DNA from: Desmodus rotundus
Taxonomy: Eukaryota; Chordata; Mammalia; Chiroptera; Phyllostomidae
Direction: 5' to 3'
DNA length: 64,000 nucleotides
Assembly (NCBI RefSeq): GCF_022682495.2
Contig: NC_071397.1
Location: 13,173,082 to 13,237,081, forward strand
The position numbers were made by a program, and so were the translations under genes. Positions 10,950 through 22,689 of this stretch are shown piece by piece. The notes below the pieces were generated by a model. It worked only from the letters and a program-made list of their open reading frames with translations, ran no database searches and was not told where the DNA came from. How positions within the stretch are numbered: the stretch's first letter is position 1; each line of letters starts with the position of its first letter.

Positions 10950-11455
10950 AGGAGGGTATTGGTTCATGGTGGGGCATGTGGGAAAATATCAAGCCATTTT
11001 GTTAGACAATCCTAATGTTACCTTACAAACCACCACTAGCTTAAGCCCGGCCACCCTTCTCCCAGACGGAGAGGGAAGCTCAGACTTCCAACATGAGTAC
11101 TTAGAAGTCATTAACAAAGTTTATTCCAGCAGACCAGATCTATTGGACCAGCCAGTGAGAGAACCTGACTGCGAATTTTATAGAGATGGGAGCAGCTTTA
11201 TGGAGAATGGTCAGCAATGAGCCAGATACGTGGTAGTCATCATGGATAAGGTAATAGAAGCCCAGGCCCTTGCTGTAGGAACCTTAGCACAAAAGGCTGA
11301 ACTGATGGCCCTCATCAGAGCTTTAGAATTATCCCAGGGAAAGAATGGTAACATCTACCCTGACTCTAAATATGCCTTCATGGAGGTCCATGCCCGTGGG
11401 GACAATATGGAAAGAAAGAGGGTTCTTAACTTCAGGGAATAAGGATATCAAACAT
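10950..11455 (+). pseudogene. ERV1 pol remnant: connection region and RNase H
   Basis: Open pieces at 10966-11220 and 11230-11442 in one family context: '...YQAILLDNPNVTLQ...', 'DCEFYRDGSSF' with a catalytic-type aspartate, 'AQKAELMALIRALELS' and 'GNIYPDSKYAF', where the usual Thr before Asp has become Pro. A stop at 11218-11220 separates them. Reverse transcriptase palm and fingers and the protease are not found between nucleocapsid and here, so about 2 kb appears deleted. Paralogous to the RNase H remnant at 1.6-2.0 kb. Confidence 0.75.
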
Positions 11456-11639
11456 ACAAAAGTTTTTTAATTGCCAGAGGCAGTGAATCTATAGAACCAG
11501 ACTTCCATAAAGCACAGCCCAAGATACCAGAAGAACAGTTCCCAAACAAGCCAGGGAAACCAAACTGCTGATAAAGCAGCAAGACAAGCCACCTGAGGGC
11601 CGCCACTTCTTGGGGCTTTGATTCCCCAGCTGGACTTGT

Positions 11640-12730
11640 CCGAATCTCTAACACTGACCTTGGTCCTATCTGGGAGATCAACACTCATGGTACGCTCTTA
11701 CTCCCTGAAGCTCTAGTGTATCTCATCCTCAAACACTTACATGAAGGGACCCTCTATGGAAGGGATGCTTTGCAGGGGTATCCAAACTTTTGGCGTCTCT
11801 GGGCCACACTGGAAGGAGAGTTGTCTTGGGCCATACATTAAATACATTACAACATGTAATCACAAAAAAATCTCATAATGTTTTAAGTAAGTTTGCGATT
11901 TTGTGTTGGGTAGCATTCACGACCTTCTTGGGCTGCGTGCAGTCCACATACTGGACGCCCCTGTTTTAATGGATCTCATTAGACCACATTTGAAGGGCCC
12001 TTATTTACAAAGGATCATTCAGAAGATCATCCAAGCCTATCAGGTATGAGCCAAAATCAATCCTAAGACAGAATGTGCCCCCAACAGGAAAGGGAGTACA
12101 ATATAAAGGGATATGCCCGTTTGAGGCTTGGCAAGTTGATTTTACACAGATGCCTGAAACCACAGAAAATTTTAAATTTTTATTAGTTTTTGGAGACACC
12201 TTTTCTGGATGGGTGGAGGCATACTCTGCTAGGACTGAGAAGGCAATTGAGGGAGCAAAACTTTTACTCAAAGAAATAATCCCTAGGTTTGGACTTCTTA
12301 TAGCATTCGAAGTAACAATGGACCATTATTCACTTCAGAAATTTCCCAGACAGTAGGACAGGCACTACAGATTCAACGTAAACTGCATGCCTGTCGGAGA
12401 CCCCAACCTACAGGGAAGACTGAGAAAATGAACCACACAATAAAGAAAGCCCTGGTGAAAATATGCCAGGAAACACATTTGCAGTGGGACCAGGCACTCC
12501 CTCTCGCCTTACTCCAGATTAGGGTTGAACTCTGAAACACATTTAAATTAAGTCATTTTGAAATAGCTTTGGGATGGCCCTTCCAAGTTTCTGTTTTAGG
12601 AACACCCCCTTTAGATTTAAGGCATGAATCAAAAATCAAACAACATGTACAACACTTAGGGCAAACACTAACAACTTTGCACAAGTTTGCTCACTGAAGG
12701 TCTATCTAATAACTATCTGATGAGCCCTTA
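11640..12730 (+). pseudogene. ERV1 integrase remnant, split by a hAT element
   Basis: Residues resembling the integrase N-terminal zinc region occur at about 11640-11772, ending 'HLHEGTLYGRDAL'. The hAT element at 11773-11963 interrupts it. The catalytic core resumes at 12075-12356 with 'EAWQVDFTQMP' (first catalytic Asp) and 'FSGWVEAY'. The later Asp region is present only as 'EVTMDHYSLQ', so the catalytic triad is not intact. Sequence to about 12730 still reads like the integrase C-terminus with many stops. Confidence 0.75.
11773..11963 (+). mobile_element. hAT MITE (MER30-like) inside the ERV1 integrase
   Basis: Ends are 'caggggtatccaa' and 'ctggacgcccctg', imperfect inverted repeats. The body has 'ctctgggccacactggaag', 'ttgtcttgggccatacatt' and 'aatctcataatgttttaag', which I associate with MER30-type elements. 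The flanking octamers (atgctttg, ttttaatg) do not match convincingly. Confidence 0.75.
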
Positions 12731-13442
12731 CACCCAATCCGGCTGGAAGACCAAGCCACCACAGACAGATAAAGTGGGGGTCCCGTATGGAGGGCTCAAG
12801 TCTTGGTGCTGCTGTTGATACTGCAAAGGAAAGCTGGACCTGCACTCCTGAAAGAGATTTAAAAAATTCCTCTTTGGGAAAGGAACAATGTTTCCCAAAT
12901 ATAAGTGACAATGTTACTTTTTATTTTATTTTGCATTTCCCAGACAGTGTCTTCCTTGGCAAAATTATCTTGCTGTTAGGTACACCACTCAAGGCATCAT
13001 GCAGGATTTGATCATGGGGATCCTTTAATCCCTCCAGTTTCTGATTTTGCTACAATTCCCCCTGCACCACTAGGCATACCACTCACGAAATACTTAATTG
13101 CTTGTCTATACAATAGGTCTCACTTTGGAAGCCCATAGGCAACACTGCCTCTTGAAATATGAAGCAGTCCACCAGCTTAGCTTCTTCAGTAGGTTCTTCT
13201 TAGCTTCTTCATCCTCTGGACACCAAGTATGCCACCTTCCAAAAGCAGCAATCTTTCTCCCTCCCCTAAAGCCTTCCCTTCGTTCTTGACCTCCTCCTTT
13301 CTTTAGTAGATAGCAAGACTCTCTGGACCTGGGGATAGGTAAGACTATATCTTTTGATGGCAGGAAGAAATTACAGAAGATGAGACCTCCATCCATTGAC
13401 CCTTGTAAGATTACAAGGGTCCAGAGCTTTGAAGGGGAGAAT
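12731..13442 (+). other. ERV1 3' internal region, env position
   Basis: Occupies the place of env up to the polypurine tract at about 13432-13441. I see no surface or transmembrane signature: no fusion peptide and no CX6CC. Frames of up to 96 codons look random. Confidence 0.4.
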
Positions 13443-14056
13443 TGTTACTGTAGACAATCAGTTGGAGTGCAGGCAGCCAACAGCAAGGTGAGCATGTACC
13501 TGGCTGGCCACTTCAGAGGGGCGGGACAAGCAGGGGCTGCAAAGAGGACACAAGTCATGCCATGACCCAGGGGAGCCCTGCAGACTACAACCAGCTCCCC
13601 TGGATGAGTGGGCATTGTGTCCAGTGCCAAGAGGCAGCCCGATGGCTATGACACCTCTAGCCTTCCTGATAGTGGGTTCTGCAGCACCCCCTTCCAACTG
13701 ACCCTGACCTTGATACTGAAAACTCTCAAGGAGTACCCAGGAGTCTTCCCCATTGGCCAAGATGGCACAGGGGGAGGATCTTATACTGAGTGTGCCAAAG
13801 GCTAAAAAGATGAATGGATAGGGCTAGAGCACACTAAAAGCTAGCAAGATAATTGGATAGAAAAAAGAGCTCTCCTCTCCCTATCCCTGTAAAAACTACA
13901 GGCTTGAGCAGGGAGATGAGATGGTTTTTGAGAAGGGAGTTCACCGTTCTCCCAGGTTCTGGCACCTGAACAAACCTCTTTCCTCTTGCACCAGCGCCTG
14001 TCTCACGAGTTCGGCTTTTGTTGCAGCGGGCAGCCGTACCCACGTGTTGGGTTGCA
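13443..14056 (+). repeat. 3' LTR of the ERV1 provirus
   Basis: Begins TGTTACTGTAG and ends in GCA. It shares with the 5' LTR the 'ggcttgagcagggagatgagatg' block, the 'ctgaacaaacctctttcctcttg' poly(A) region and the 'ggcttttgttgcagcgggcagcc' terminus. The AATAAA of the 5' copy reads GAACAAA here. It has about 65 bp absent from the 5' copy. Confidence 0.85.
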
Positions 14057-14060
14057 CTTG

Positions 14061-14504
14061 CACCATTGCTTCTGGACCGGTAGAGTAAAACACATTCTTA
14101 TCCCTCTTTAAGTTGCAACTTTGGGGGGTACCTTGGTATAGCAGCTTATTATATAGTCTAACTAAAGAAAAGACAGAGGGAGAAGAGGAATACATTGGAA
14201 GGGGAGAAGGAAGTAAGAAAATTAAAAAAGGGAAGGAAGATGTGTGAAAGCTGAGGAGGAAGGATTAGACTGAGAAGAAAACGAAAAAGCTGCTTAAGCT
14301 TTCTACTGCTTAAGTGACTGAGGGTAGGACTGTTTCCAAATAACCAAAGCTTGTGATAAGGAAAAAGCGCCTGAATCAGCCAAGGCCATGGAGAAGAGAA
14401 AAGGAGGCACGTTAGTGAGCTGGCCCAGGAGCTGGTCTCCAACCTCTCTGGCAAAACTGTCTTCACTTCTCCAACGCTGAGCAAACAAAATGTAAGGATG
14501 AGCA
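14061..14504. other. Unassigned, purine-rich
   Basis: Positions 14160-14290 are a run of A/G-rich sequence (agaagaggaa, gggaaggaag) that gives a long hydrophobic antisense frame. No family seen. Confidence 0.35.
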
Positions 14505-14700
14505 TACCTTCTTTGGATACCTACTATATGCTGAGTGATTTACATAAATTCTCCCCACCCCCACACCCTGTAATCCTACAATAACTCTCAGGGTAGGTAC
14601 AAATATCATCCCCACCTTAGATTTTAGCACTAAGTAGTTAAATAATTTACCCCAGGTCACACAGGCAGCAAGATAGGATAGGATTCAAATCCAATAAGCT
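14505..14700 (-). repeat. MIR SINE fragment (minus)
   Basis: Plus-strand reading is the reverse complement of MIR: 'tactatatgctgagtgatttacat', 'aactctcagggtaggtac', then 'aggtcacacaggcagcaagata' and 'gattcaaatcc'. Confidence 0.8.
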
Positions 14701-15341
14701 CTCTTCATAGCGTATTTGTTTCATTGCTACATTTCACTTTATAGAAGCTATAGTCTTAGGGGAAACCCCTGGAGAATACTGAACATACAGGAGTTTCCAA
14801 AGAAAGTACAGGTTTAATCACAATGGGGTAAGGTCTGAGCCACCTTGAAAAGAACACAGGGGAAGTATGCTTTGTACTAGGTGACTCATTCCACAACCCA
14901 AGAGCAGCTGATCCACAGTGTCATCAGTGAATACTCCATGACTGGCACAAAAATATGACCAATTAGAGTTCTTCCCTTACAAATTTGATCTTGAAAACAT
15001 CAAGAGATTGTGTAATAACCTACAGGAGCTTAAGCTAAAATGTTTTAATGTTAAGGAGGCTAAAGGAGACATGATTAAGTTTGAAGCTGAGGAAGCAGAA
15101 AGTGTGAGAATACAGAGAAAAGAATGGAGATGGTAAGGTGTCATGAAAAAGAGAATATGTATGTAGTCCCCAAAAGTGAGCCAGAGAGACTACACAGGTC
15201 AAGTTCAAGCCATTTGTACCCATTAAATAAAGCTACCTTTTCTGAAATAAACTGAGCAAGTCTTTATTCTATGCAAACACAAGAGCTGAAATTAAAAAAA
15301 AAAACAAAAAAAAACAGAGAGGACGAGATTATTTACCTAGG
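14701..15341. other. Unassigned; oligo(A) tract at 15293-15316
   Basis: Short frames only. The A-rich run (a10c a10c-like) could be the tail of an unrecognised retrotransposed fragment. Confidence 0.3.
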
Positions 15342-16028
15342 ACAATGGTTCTCAAAATCTGTTCTAGGAACCTCTATGGACCCCAAAAACCTTTTTGGAG
15401 TGACTTTGAGGTCAAAACTATTTTATCAATAAAATAATAAGGGGAAGAATATGAACAAGAAGAAGACATCATTTTCCCTTTTCACTCTCATTCTCTCACA
15501 TTTGTACAGCATATAAAAAGTTCATTGATAGAGTCTGAAATTTCACATGGCAACTAATCTTTAAGAATCAAACACCTGTCAAAATTTGGCATATTATTAA
15601 AGAAGAATTTCTATAATTTCCTGAAAGGCTATTAAATTCCTTCCCCCTTTCCCAACTAAATACATCTGTAACAAGCTAGATTTTCAACCAAAAGAATACA
15701 TCACAACAGATTGAATGGTGGATAAGAATTCAGCTATCTACTAAAAAGCCACACATTAAATCACTAAGATTTTTGTTTTGGAAAACAGCTATTTTCATTT
15801 TTAAATGATGTTATTTATGCTATCAAGAAATAGGTTTTTATTATTTTGAAGTGAAATAATAAATATTTATAAATGTTTTCAGCTTCAATATTCAATAAGG
15901 TAAATATGATACAAATAGCCACATTAAAAAGAAGAGAAAAGAAAAGAAAAGAAAAAGTTCTTTGAGGTCCTCAATAATTTTTAACAGTGTATAGGGGTCC
16001 TGAAAGTTGAAAGTTCGAAAGTCACTGC
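15342..16028 (+). repeat. hAT-superfamily DNA transposon remnant
   Basis: The left end 'caatggttctcaaaatctg' and the right end '...gttcgaaagtcactg' (complement cagtgactttcgaac) are degraded hAT inverted termini. 'ggtcctgaaagttg' and 'gaggtcctcaataatttttaacagtgtat' recall a common mammalian hAT family. No open transposase frame; strand is uncertain. Confidence 0.6.
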
Positions 16029-16449
16029 TCCCGTATTTTTAATCCCCCTTCATCACTTTGCTTTTCCACACCCCACACATGGACCACAAACCCCTGAGTC
16101 ACTCCCTGCTTTTCCACCGTTTTAGCCCATTGTCCTCTCGGGTCACATTTGGGAGGGTGGGAAGCAAAAGCTAGTGTGCAGGGCACCCCCCAGGCCTCTC
16201 TGCACCACCTACCCTGCTGGCACTGTTTTTCATTTACCCTTTAATTACAGCCTTCAATTTTAGCTCTCCAGCTGATCTCATTTAGCAGGAGCTTGTTGAC
16301 AAATTCAAATGAACTCACTGCATAATTAAGATTCATGTAGATGCCTCCTATTGAAATATCCTCCCTCCTGTTAAGTTATTTATTTTGCTCCAAAGGCATG
16401 CTGATTTCACTTTGCACCCTCTCTGGGGACACGAAATACTGTGTAGCCT

Positions 16450-16760
16450 TGACTGAGTCTTAGTTGGGCCAGGCCCAGTCGTAAGAGCTTGATGTGTATG
16501 GCTTAATTTACTTATATGGATAACCCTCTTGGGGTTGTTGTGGAAATTAAGTTCTTAGAAACAGAAAGCGTTCGTTAAGCAGGACATGCTCCAAGAAAAG
16601 ATGATTGTCATGAAAGCCCCTCTCACCCATTTTACAGATGAAAAAACAGCCACTAAACAACTCCTCCAAGGTCACCCAGGCAGCAGAGCGAGTCTTGGAA
16701 CCCAAACCCTGTGGCTTTAGAGGCCGTGCCCTTAACCACTGTACACAGGACTTTTATTTG
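16450..16760 (-). repeat. MIR SINE (minus), with an internal unrelated stretch
   Basis: 'ccattttacagatgaaaaaac', 'aaggtcacccaggcagcagagcgag' and 'cttaaccactgtaca' form the reverse complement of MIR's 5' half. The 3' half lies upstream around 16470-16520. Confidence 0.65.
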
Positions 16761-19030
16761 CTAGGAACTTATGAAAGTTTCAGATAAGACTGATTGTTCT
16801 CAAACTTTTATTTTGGACTCCTAATAGTCTCTCAAATGAGAAAAATAACCTTCTCCCATTTAAATTCCTTTGCATGGTTCTTCAGAAACAATTATAAATA
16901 AATTTGCAGTTACTGAATGCTGCCCTTATCCACATTGTAAAACAAAAAACAGGAGCAATGAGTTGACTCTTACCTAACATTATGGAGTCTATCTGGGTAT
17001 CAGACCCCAAATCTCTTCTCTCAAAAGGTAAAATTTCTCTACAGGTGAAAATCTCTGTCATTCTCTCTTTTTCTTTTTTAATTTTTCTTCTTTACCCCAG
17101 TTATCCAGATCACCCATCACTTCCTTATTTGCGGTTCTGAATTGTGAATCCTGCAGGTTGCAAAACAAGAGTGATTAATCTGGCTGACTTCACACATGTT
17201 AACGGCAGGCCAGGACTCAAGTTAGAGTGAGCCTACAGGGCTCTTCCCACCTGAGTGTGAATTTAGTCCACATTCCTTCGGAAAAACCTTGCCTTCCTGC
17301 CAAATGTTACAAGCAAAAGTTAAAAGACTGGTGGGGGAGAGGCTATGCGTATTCATGTTAGCGATATAAATTTGTTATTATGTATTATAATAACCACAGC
17401 GATACTTTTACTTTACCAGGCCCTTTGGCCTGAGGATTATAACATGTTACAAATCATACCTATCTTCTACACACCCACCAAGTAAGGAATATTGTACTAA
17501 CTGGGGTACTAAAAGGATTAACTATTGACTTAAGGTTAAAAACCAATAAGCTAAGGGAACCAGAGGAGTATACGGTATAAGAGTTGGATCAATATAAATA
17601 GACTGTTTAACAAGTAAACACTGGAGTCAAAATCAAGTGTGCCCCAGCCCACAGTTCAAGGTTTATCAGTGGATAAACCAAAGCAATATGAGAGGGGACC
17701 TGAGTTCTCAAACTGGAAAGTCTTTAAGAACATAGCTGAATTTTATTTTATATACACGTGAAGTATGCCCTCAGAATGGATGGAGAAGGAACCTGCCCTT
17801 TGGTTTCTCTTAATGTTTACAATTAACAAGAAAAAATAAATAAAAAACAGAAGTAGCATCAAAAGAGAGCTGAGGGAAGAAATTAGGAGTCTCATCCCAC
17901 ATCAGGGAAGTTGGGGGAATATGGCTTTTAGGGGTTTGGCAATAACTGAATCTGTACGTGTTGAAATGAGGGGAGAAAGAAAAGGAAAACCAGCACCTTG
18001 CTCTAGGTTTCCCAGACAATTCAGAATGAGCAAAGCCAGCATGCCCTGTCAACTCCCCTGAAGATACATAGCTCTCAGGATTTCCGAAATGCTTGCCTCA
18101 GAACCGGGAACGGCAACTTCTTCGAGAAGGCTCACAAATATAAATAGAAGTCATTTACAATCATAGAAAGAAATGTTTTGATGCATCACAAACTGAGTTC
18201 CTACTGCTGGAGGAAAGAATCGTGCTAAAGGGAGCTCGGTGGGGAGCCCTAAGCCGGGACACTGGAAGAGTGACATCAGCAGAGTGGCACCCGGGAGGGT
18301 GCAGCAGATTTGATGGGGACCAGGCCACACCTGACAAGGGCAGTCAGTCGGAACTGTCCCCGGGGTGTGATGTGCCCATCCCCTGCAGAATCTCGGGATC
18401 GTGGGGAAGTGATGTTGAGGGCTTCATTCAAGTCTGCACTTCGCAGAGGAAGCAGAGCACAGAGCAAAATCTGATGCAAAAATGCAGAAAGCCAAGATTT
18501 CGGCCTAGAAGACAAGGATCTTCACTCTCAAATTGCTGTTGGGGCAGGCAGGTGAGAGGAAGTCCTTCTCTGCAGTCATTTTCACGTTCTTCCCAAGGCT
18601 CCGCAGTGAGGACGTCCAGGCTTCTGTGTGGGGGTCAGATGTTGTGAAGCACGCTGCAGGTATTTTTATGAAGAAGTGGTTAGCACCCTGGCCTTCCCTG
18701 ACCCCCACCCTCGCAGCCATGGAACAGGACTAGCACAGGCCACAGAACTCCTTGCTCTCTCGAAAGCATTCCTTCCCTTCACGCTGACAATGACTCTGTG
18801 AGCAGGAATGTCCGTGGAAAGCAGTCACAGGACAAAGCCGCAGCTGTCTCTCAGGTTGCCGTCTCTGCTTATCAGACCTGCAATAGCTAAAAAGAGAGAG
18901 AGAGAAAAGAAAAAGAAAGAAATTACAAGGGGAAAAGCTGTTAGCAGCCCATCCCCCACCCCATGTCTTGGCTGAGAGGCTGGGGTGCATCATGCTTCAC
19001 TCTTTTTTCTGTGTTAATGACACTAGATAA
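16761..19030. other. Unassigned sequence, GC-richer at 18220-18720
   Basis: No repeat named. The 18.2-18.7 kb patch has overlapping frames on both strands (141 codons plus, 79 and 71 minus), none with a recognisable domain or clear codon bias. An A/G microsatellite lies at about 18890-18925. Confidence 0.35.
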
Positions 19031-19285
19031 GAAGACACTGTGATGATTTCACCCATATGTGGAATCCAATGAACAAACTGAACTAACAAGCAAAACGGAG
19101 GCAGACTCACAGATAGAGAGCAGGCTGACAGCTAAGCGGGTGGGGGACCGGTAGTTAGGGGGTGGCAGGATGGAGCATAGAGGAAAAAGGACTCGTGGGC
19201 ATGGACAACACTGTGGTGATTGTGGGGGGAGGGGGTATAAAAGGGATAAATGGTAATGGGAAAAAGCACAATTAAAAAAAGAATG
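19031..19285 (+). mobile_element. 5'-truncated L1 3' end
   Basis: Starts 'gatgatttcacccatatgtggaatccaatgaacaaactgaac', the stretch just after L1 ORF2. It runs through a G-rich 3' UTR ('gggtgggggaccggtagttagggggtgg') to 'gcacaattaaaaaaa'. No clear target duplication was found. Confidence 0.75.
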
Positions 19286-19856
19286 GTAAACTCTATGTTA
19301 ACAATTTAAAATGTTACTTTTCCTTTATTTAGAATGACATTAAATAGCAAATATTTTTTTAAAAAAGCAACTATGTAGCCACTGGCATAAAGCCACCCAA
19401 ATTGCCTGAGGCAGTCCCCTGTAGCTCCCAGAGCCATGAGAGAGAGCAAAAGTGTTAAAGGATGATATTTTCTTCTCTTTATTCGTGTTTAATATACATG
19501 GGGCCAAAGGGTATGCGGTACTGCAGTGCCAAGCACTTGGCAGGCGGTGAGAAAAACCCATCATGGACAGCCAAAGCCTTGCTCTGGCCACTGGGGAATG
19601 GGCCAGGGCCAGGTGACTCAGTGAGCCCCAACAATATTTAGACACAAGTCAAAGGAGCACCTGGGTTAATCTTTGCATGAATTAAGTTATTGATTTTTTT
19701 TCTTTCAAACTGCAAGAAGCAATAATGTGATTTGCTACAGGCCAAGCAACATTGAAATGCACACCTATAAAGTCCAAACTCACCTCTCCTCCTCTCCTTC
19801 CCTGTCCACCAGGTGACTATTACGAATAGTTTATTATTTTTACTTACCTGGGACAT

Positions 19857-20070
19857 TTTTTTTTCATTGCTTTCAGACAGAGAGAAGGGCGGGGAGAGAG
19901 AGAGGGAGAGAAACATCGTTGTAAGAGAGAAACACTGACCGGCTGCCTCCTCTACGCTCCCTGACAGGGACCAAACTTGCAAGCTAGGCATGTGCGCTGA
20001 CCAGGAATTCAGCCCACGACCTTTCAGTTCACGGGACAACGCTGCAACCAACTGAGTCACATCGGCCAGG
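19857..20070 (-). mobile_element. VES SINE (minus)
   Basis: Reverse complement begins 'tccctggccgatgtgactcag' near 20070 and ends in the T-run at 19857. The body 'gagagaaacatcgttg' is the reversed VES 'aacgatgtttctctc'. Confidence 0.8.
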
Positions 20071-20159
20071 GATAGTGTGTATTCTCTCAGCTACGCTTCA
20101 GTATAACCAACCAAGCAAGCACATCTGTATCATATTGAGATTTTTAAAAATTTTACTCC

Positions 20160-20400
20160 ATATCCAATCCTATTAGCGGTACTTTCATAATACATCCAGA
20201 ACCTGGCCACTCGCCGCCTCCAAGGTCACCACCCTGGCCTGAGAAGCAGCATCTCTGGCCTGGATTATTGGCGTACCCTCCTAAATGGCCTTCCTTTGCT
20301 CTTTAGGATTGTTTAAAACAAAAGATGCATGTCCCTTCTTTGCCTAAACTACCTAAATAGTCCCCTCTGCCTCCAAGTCAAAGTTGAAGTGTTAGGTAGG
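20160..20400 (+). repeat. L2-type LINE fragment
   Basis: 'cacaccctggcct...catctctggcctggattattggcgtaccctcctaaatggcc' follows the L2 3' region pattern (tggactactgcagtagcctcctaactgg-like). Old and diverged. Confidence 0.55.
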
Positions 20401-20724
20401 ATAGATAGCCAACCAAGGCAAGAAGGAGGAGAGAGACATGTCTCACCCACCGGCTCAGCGGTCCTGAGCCTGGTCCGGCAATATTGCCAGGTGTGCCAAC
20501 AGCACAGGACACACCATGCTAACACGGGAGGAGGGCAGTCCTTGAAATTCTATGAATCATCTCCACCCTCTGGGAAAGAAAGCCTTTGAAACTGTGCTTT
20601 CATCCCAAGACCTGAAAGGCGGGAAAGGGCCCACAGTGCCCAAAGGAAGAATCCCATTAACACCTTTGGTTATTCACGCCCCCCGCTAAAGCTGGCACCC
20701 CCTTTATCTGTCAGTCAATGCGTA

Positions 20725-22679
20725 CCATATTTTGCTGTGTATAATACACATCCACGTTTTTGGCCCAAACTTTCAGGAAAAAAATCTTTTGTTTTAATTT
20801 TTTTAATTCAATTTTTTAAGTGTTTATATTTAGATACTTGTTTTTTGTATTATAAAGAAATTTTAGCATTTATTTTTGGACATACAGTACAAGAAATTTT
20901 ATGTAACAAGTAATTACAAAACACAAGAACAGGTCCAAGGTACAAGAAAGTTTATGTACCAGTAATATTTACGATATTTACACATTATAGAAGGCCAAGA
21001 ACTCTGTCACTCAATATCAGGAGTATCATCTTCTTCAGTTTCTACATTTCTGGTGAATTCTGAAGAGTCACTTCCCTCATCCTGGAAAATTTCATTGTGC
21101 TCAGTTCCATCCATAGCATTACTGATGCCACATTGTTTAAACGATCTTAGGATCCAATCACAAACCTGGGCGATGGATGCTTCCTTGATCCTGCCTGTAG
21201 GTGTTAAATCACTACCAGCTGACTGCATCCAGGGCGTCCACTCTTTCTTCATTAGGACCTTAAAGGGCTTGTTTACTGACGCATCAAGTGGTAGCAGTTG
21301 GCTGGTTAGCCCACCAGGTATCACAGCAAGTTGGGTTTTGAAATCCAAGTCCACTGCGATTGCTTTTGCATTTTGTGCAACATGGGCTTTGAAATGATCA
21401 AAAACAAGCAAAGCTGGTTTTTTTTTTTAATAATCCTCCAGGCCTTGGTGATCAGACTTTGTTAAACCAGATTTTCATGCCTTCTTCATTCATCCATCCC
21501 TTTTCATGCACACGGACATTAACTCCACTTGGAATTGTTTCTTTCAGGAACATTTTTCTTGTAAAGATGATCACTGGTGGTAGCTTTGTCCCGTCTGCAC
21601 AACAGGCTAGAACAACAGTGAGATGTGTTTTCTCCTGACCACTCGTTCTAACAGCCACGGTCTCTGCTCCTTTGGCGCCCACGGTTCTGTTGGATGGCAC
21701 ATCAAGTGTGAGTGGGACCTCGTCCTTATTGGTGATTTGGGACAGCTCAGAGTTGTCTTTTGAAGATTGATAACATAAGAATGAAATTCCAAAATGTGAT
21801 TCTCACAGGCTGCTGGAAGATTTGGGGCAAGTTTTGTTCATGTCCTCATGCTCAAACCTTCTCTCTTCATGAAGTTAAAGCACCATTTAGGTGTCCCTGA
21901 GAAATCACCAATGTTTTTTTCTCGTGCAATCCTTTTATCTTCTTGTATCATCTTGGTGGAAGCAGAGATCCCAGTTTGATGCTGCTCCAGAATCCTGGTC
22001 TTCACCTCCTGCTCCACCTCCGGCCTCTTCGGAGGTTTCCCTGGCATTGCCTTCTTCTGTCTTGCCATCTGAAGAAGCAATTCTTCCTGTTGCCTCCAGT
22101 CTGATGACACTCTCTATGGGAGGAGGCCCAAAGTGCCTATCAGCAGCTCTGTTGCCGTGCTTTTTCACATATTTAATAACTTTTAGCTTAAAGCTTGCAG
22201 TGTACAAAAACCGTTGTGACATTTTCCAAGGGATTTTCCAATAATTTCTCCCACCTAAAGTGTGTGAAGGGAAATGTCACGCTGTTCACCCTATGGTAGT
22301 AAAATTGGCATCACCTATCTTATCAACTGGGTAACAATCAGCATCACCTGTCTTATCAATTGGGTAACAATCTGCATCATCTGTCCTACTCTGTGGGTAA
22401 CAATATGTGTTTCATGTCATTGAATAGTTGGCTAAAACTGCTTTCATTGCAAGTTCATCATAAGTTCAACAAAACCAATTATCATATTCCAGGGTATTAT
22501 TTTGCATATGATATCATTGTTGCTTTCTATACTTACACTTGTAATGCATAAGCATAAATAAAAGAATTAAAAACATTTACATAGACACGGAATTAGTACT
22601 ACCCACGTATAATGCGCATCCTTATTTTTCCCTCAAAAATTTGGACAAAAAAGTGAGCTTTATACACAGTGAAATATGT
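20725..22679 (-). mobile_element. Tigger/pogo-type DNA transposon with decayed transposase
   Basis: Inverted termini: 'ccatattttgctgtgtataat' at the left, and 'tatacacagtgaaatatg' at the right (complement catatttcactgtgtata). Similarity runs inward through 'tttttggcccaaactttcagg' against the complement of 'ctcaaaaatttggacaaaaaa'. TA dinucleotides sit at both edges (20723-20724 and 22680-22681). The 1.95-kb length and inner transposase suit a near-complete Tigger. A related terminus begins at 63903. Confidence 0.85.
21007..22222 (-). pseudogene. Tigger/pogo transposase, frameshifted
   Basis: Four minus-strand pieces in order, spanning about 405 codons, the usual size. The N-terminal pipsqueak-type helix-turn-helix is at 22222-22130 ('FKLKVIKYVKKHGNRAADRHFG'-like; key residues K-V-I-K-Y and N-R-A-A). 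The CENP-B-type DNA-binding region lies around 21838-22110 ('TGISASTKMI', 'FNFMKREGLS'). The DDE region follows at 21452-21700 ('VVLACCADGTKLPPVIIF') and 21007-21411 ('LVFDHFKAH', 'PGGLTSQLLPLDASVNKPFK', with the last catalytic Asp in LLPLD). The tail is acidic, as in many pogo-type proteins. Frame changes near 22100 and 21840-21700 and a T-run at about 21421-21429 separate the pieces. The enzyme cuts and pastes DNA at TA sites; this copy cannot encode a full one. Confidence 0.85.
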
Positions 22680-22689
22680 TAACTTCCTC

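Larger units (their letters stand above)
7731..14060 (+). mobile_element. Old ERV1 (gamma-like) provirus, internally deleted, with 4-bp target duplication
   Basis: Two homologous LTRs (about 7735-8283 and 13443-14056) bracket gag and pol remnants on the plus strand. The flanks are CTCG (7731-7734) and CTTG (14057-14060). That fits a 4-bp duplication with one CpG transition, the size normally made by gammaretroviral integrase. A purine run 'gaaggggagaa' sits just before the 3' LTR as polypurine tract. Gag is in pieces, protease and the reverse transcriptase polymerase domain are missing, pol resumes at RNase H, integrase is broken, and no Env is recognisable. LTRs differ at many positions and in length (549 versus 614 bp), so the insertion is old. 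Three hAT elements later inserted at 9211, 9879 and 11773. Confidence 0.85.

Noticed and set aside
18222..18647. 141-codon plus frame in a GC-richer patch
   Set aside because: No recognisable domain, and two antisense frames overlap it. No promoter or exon evidence.
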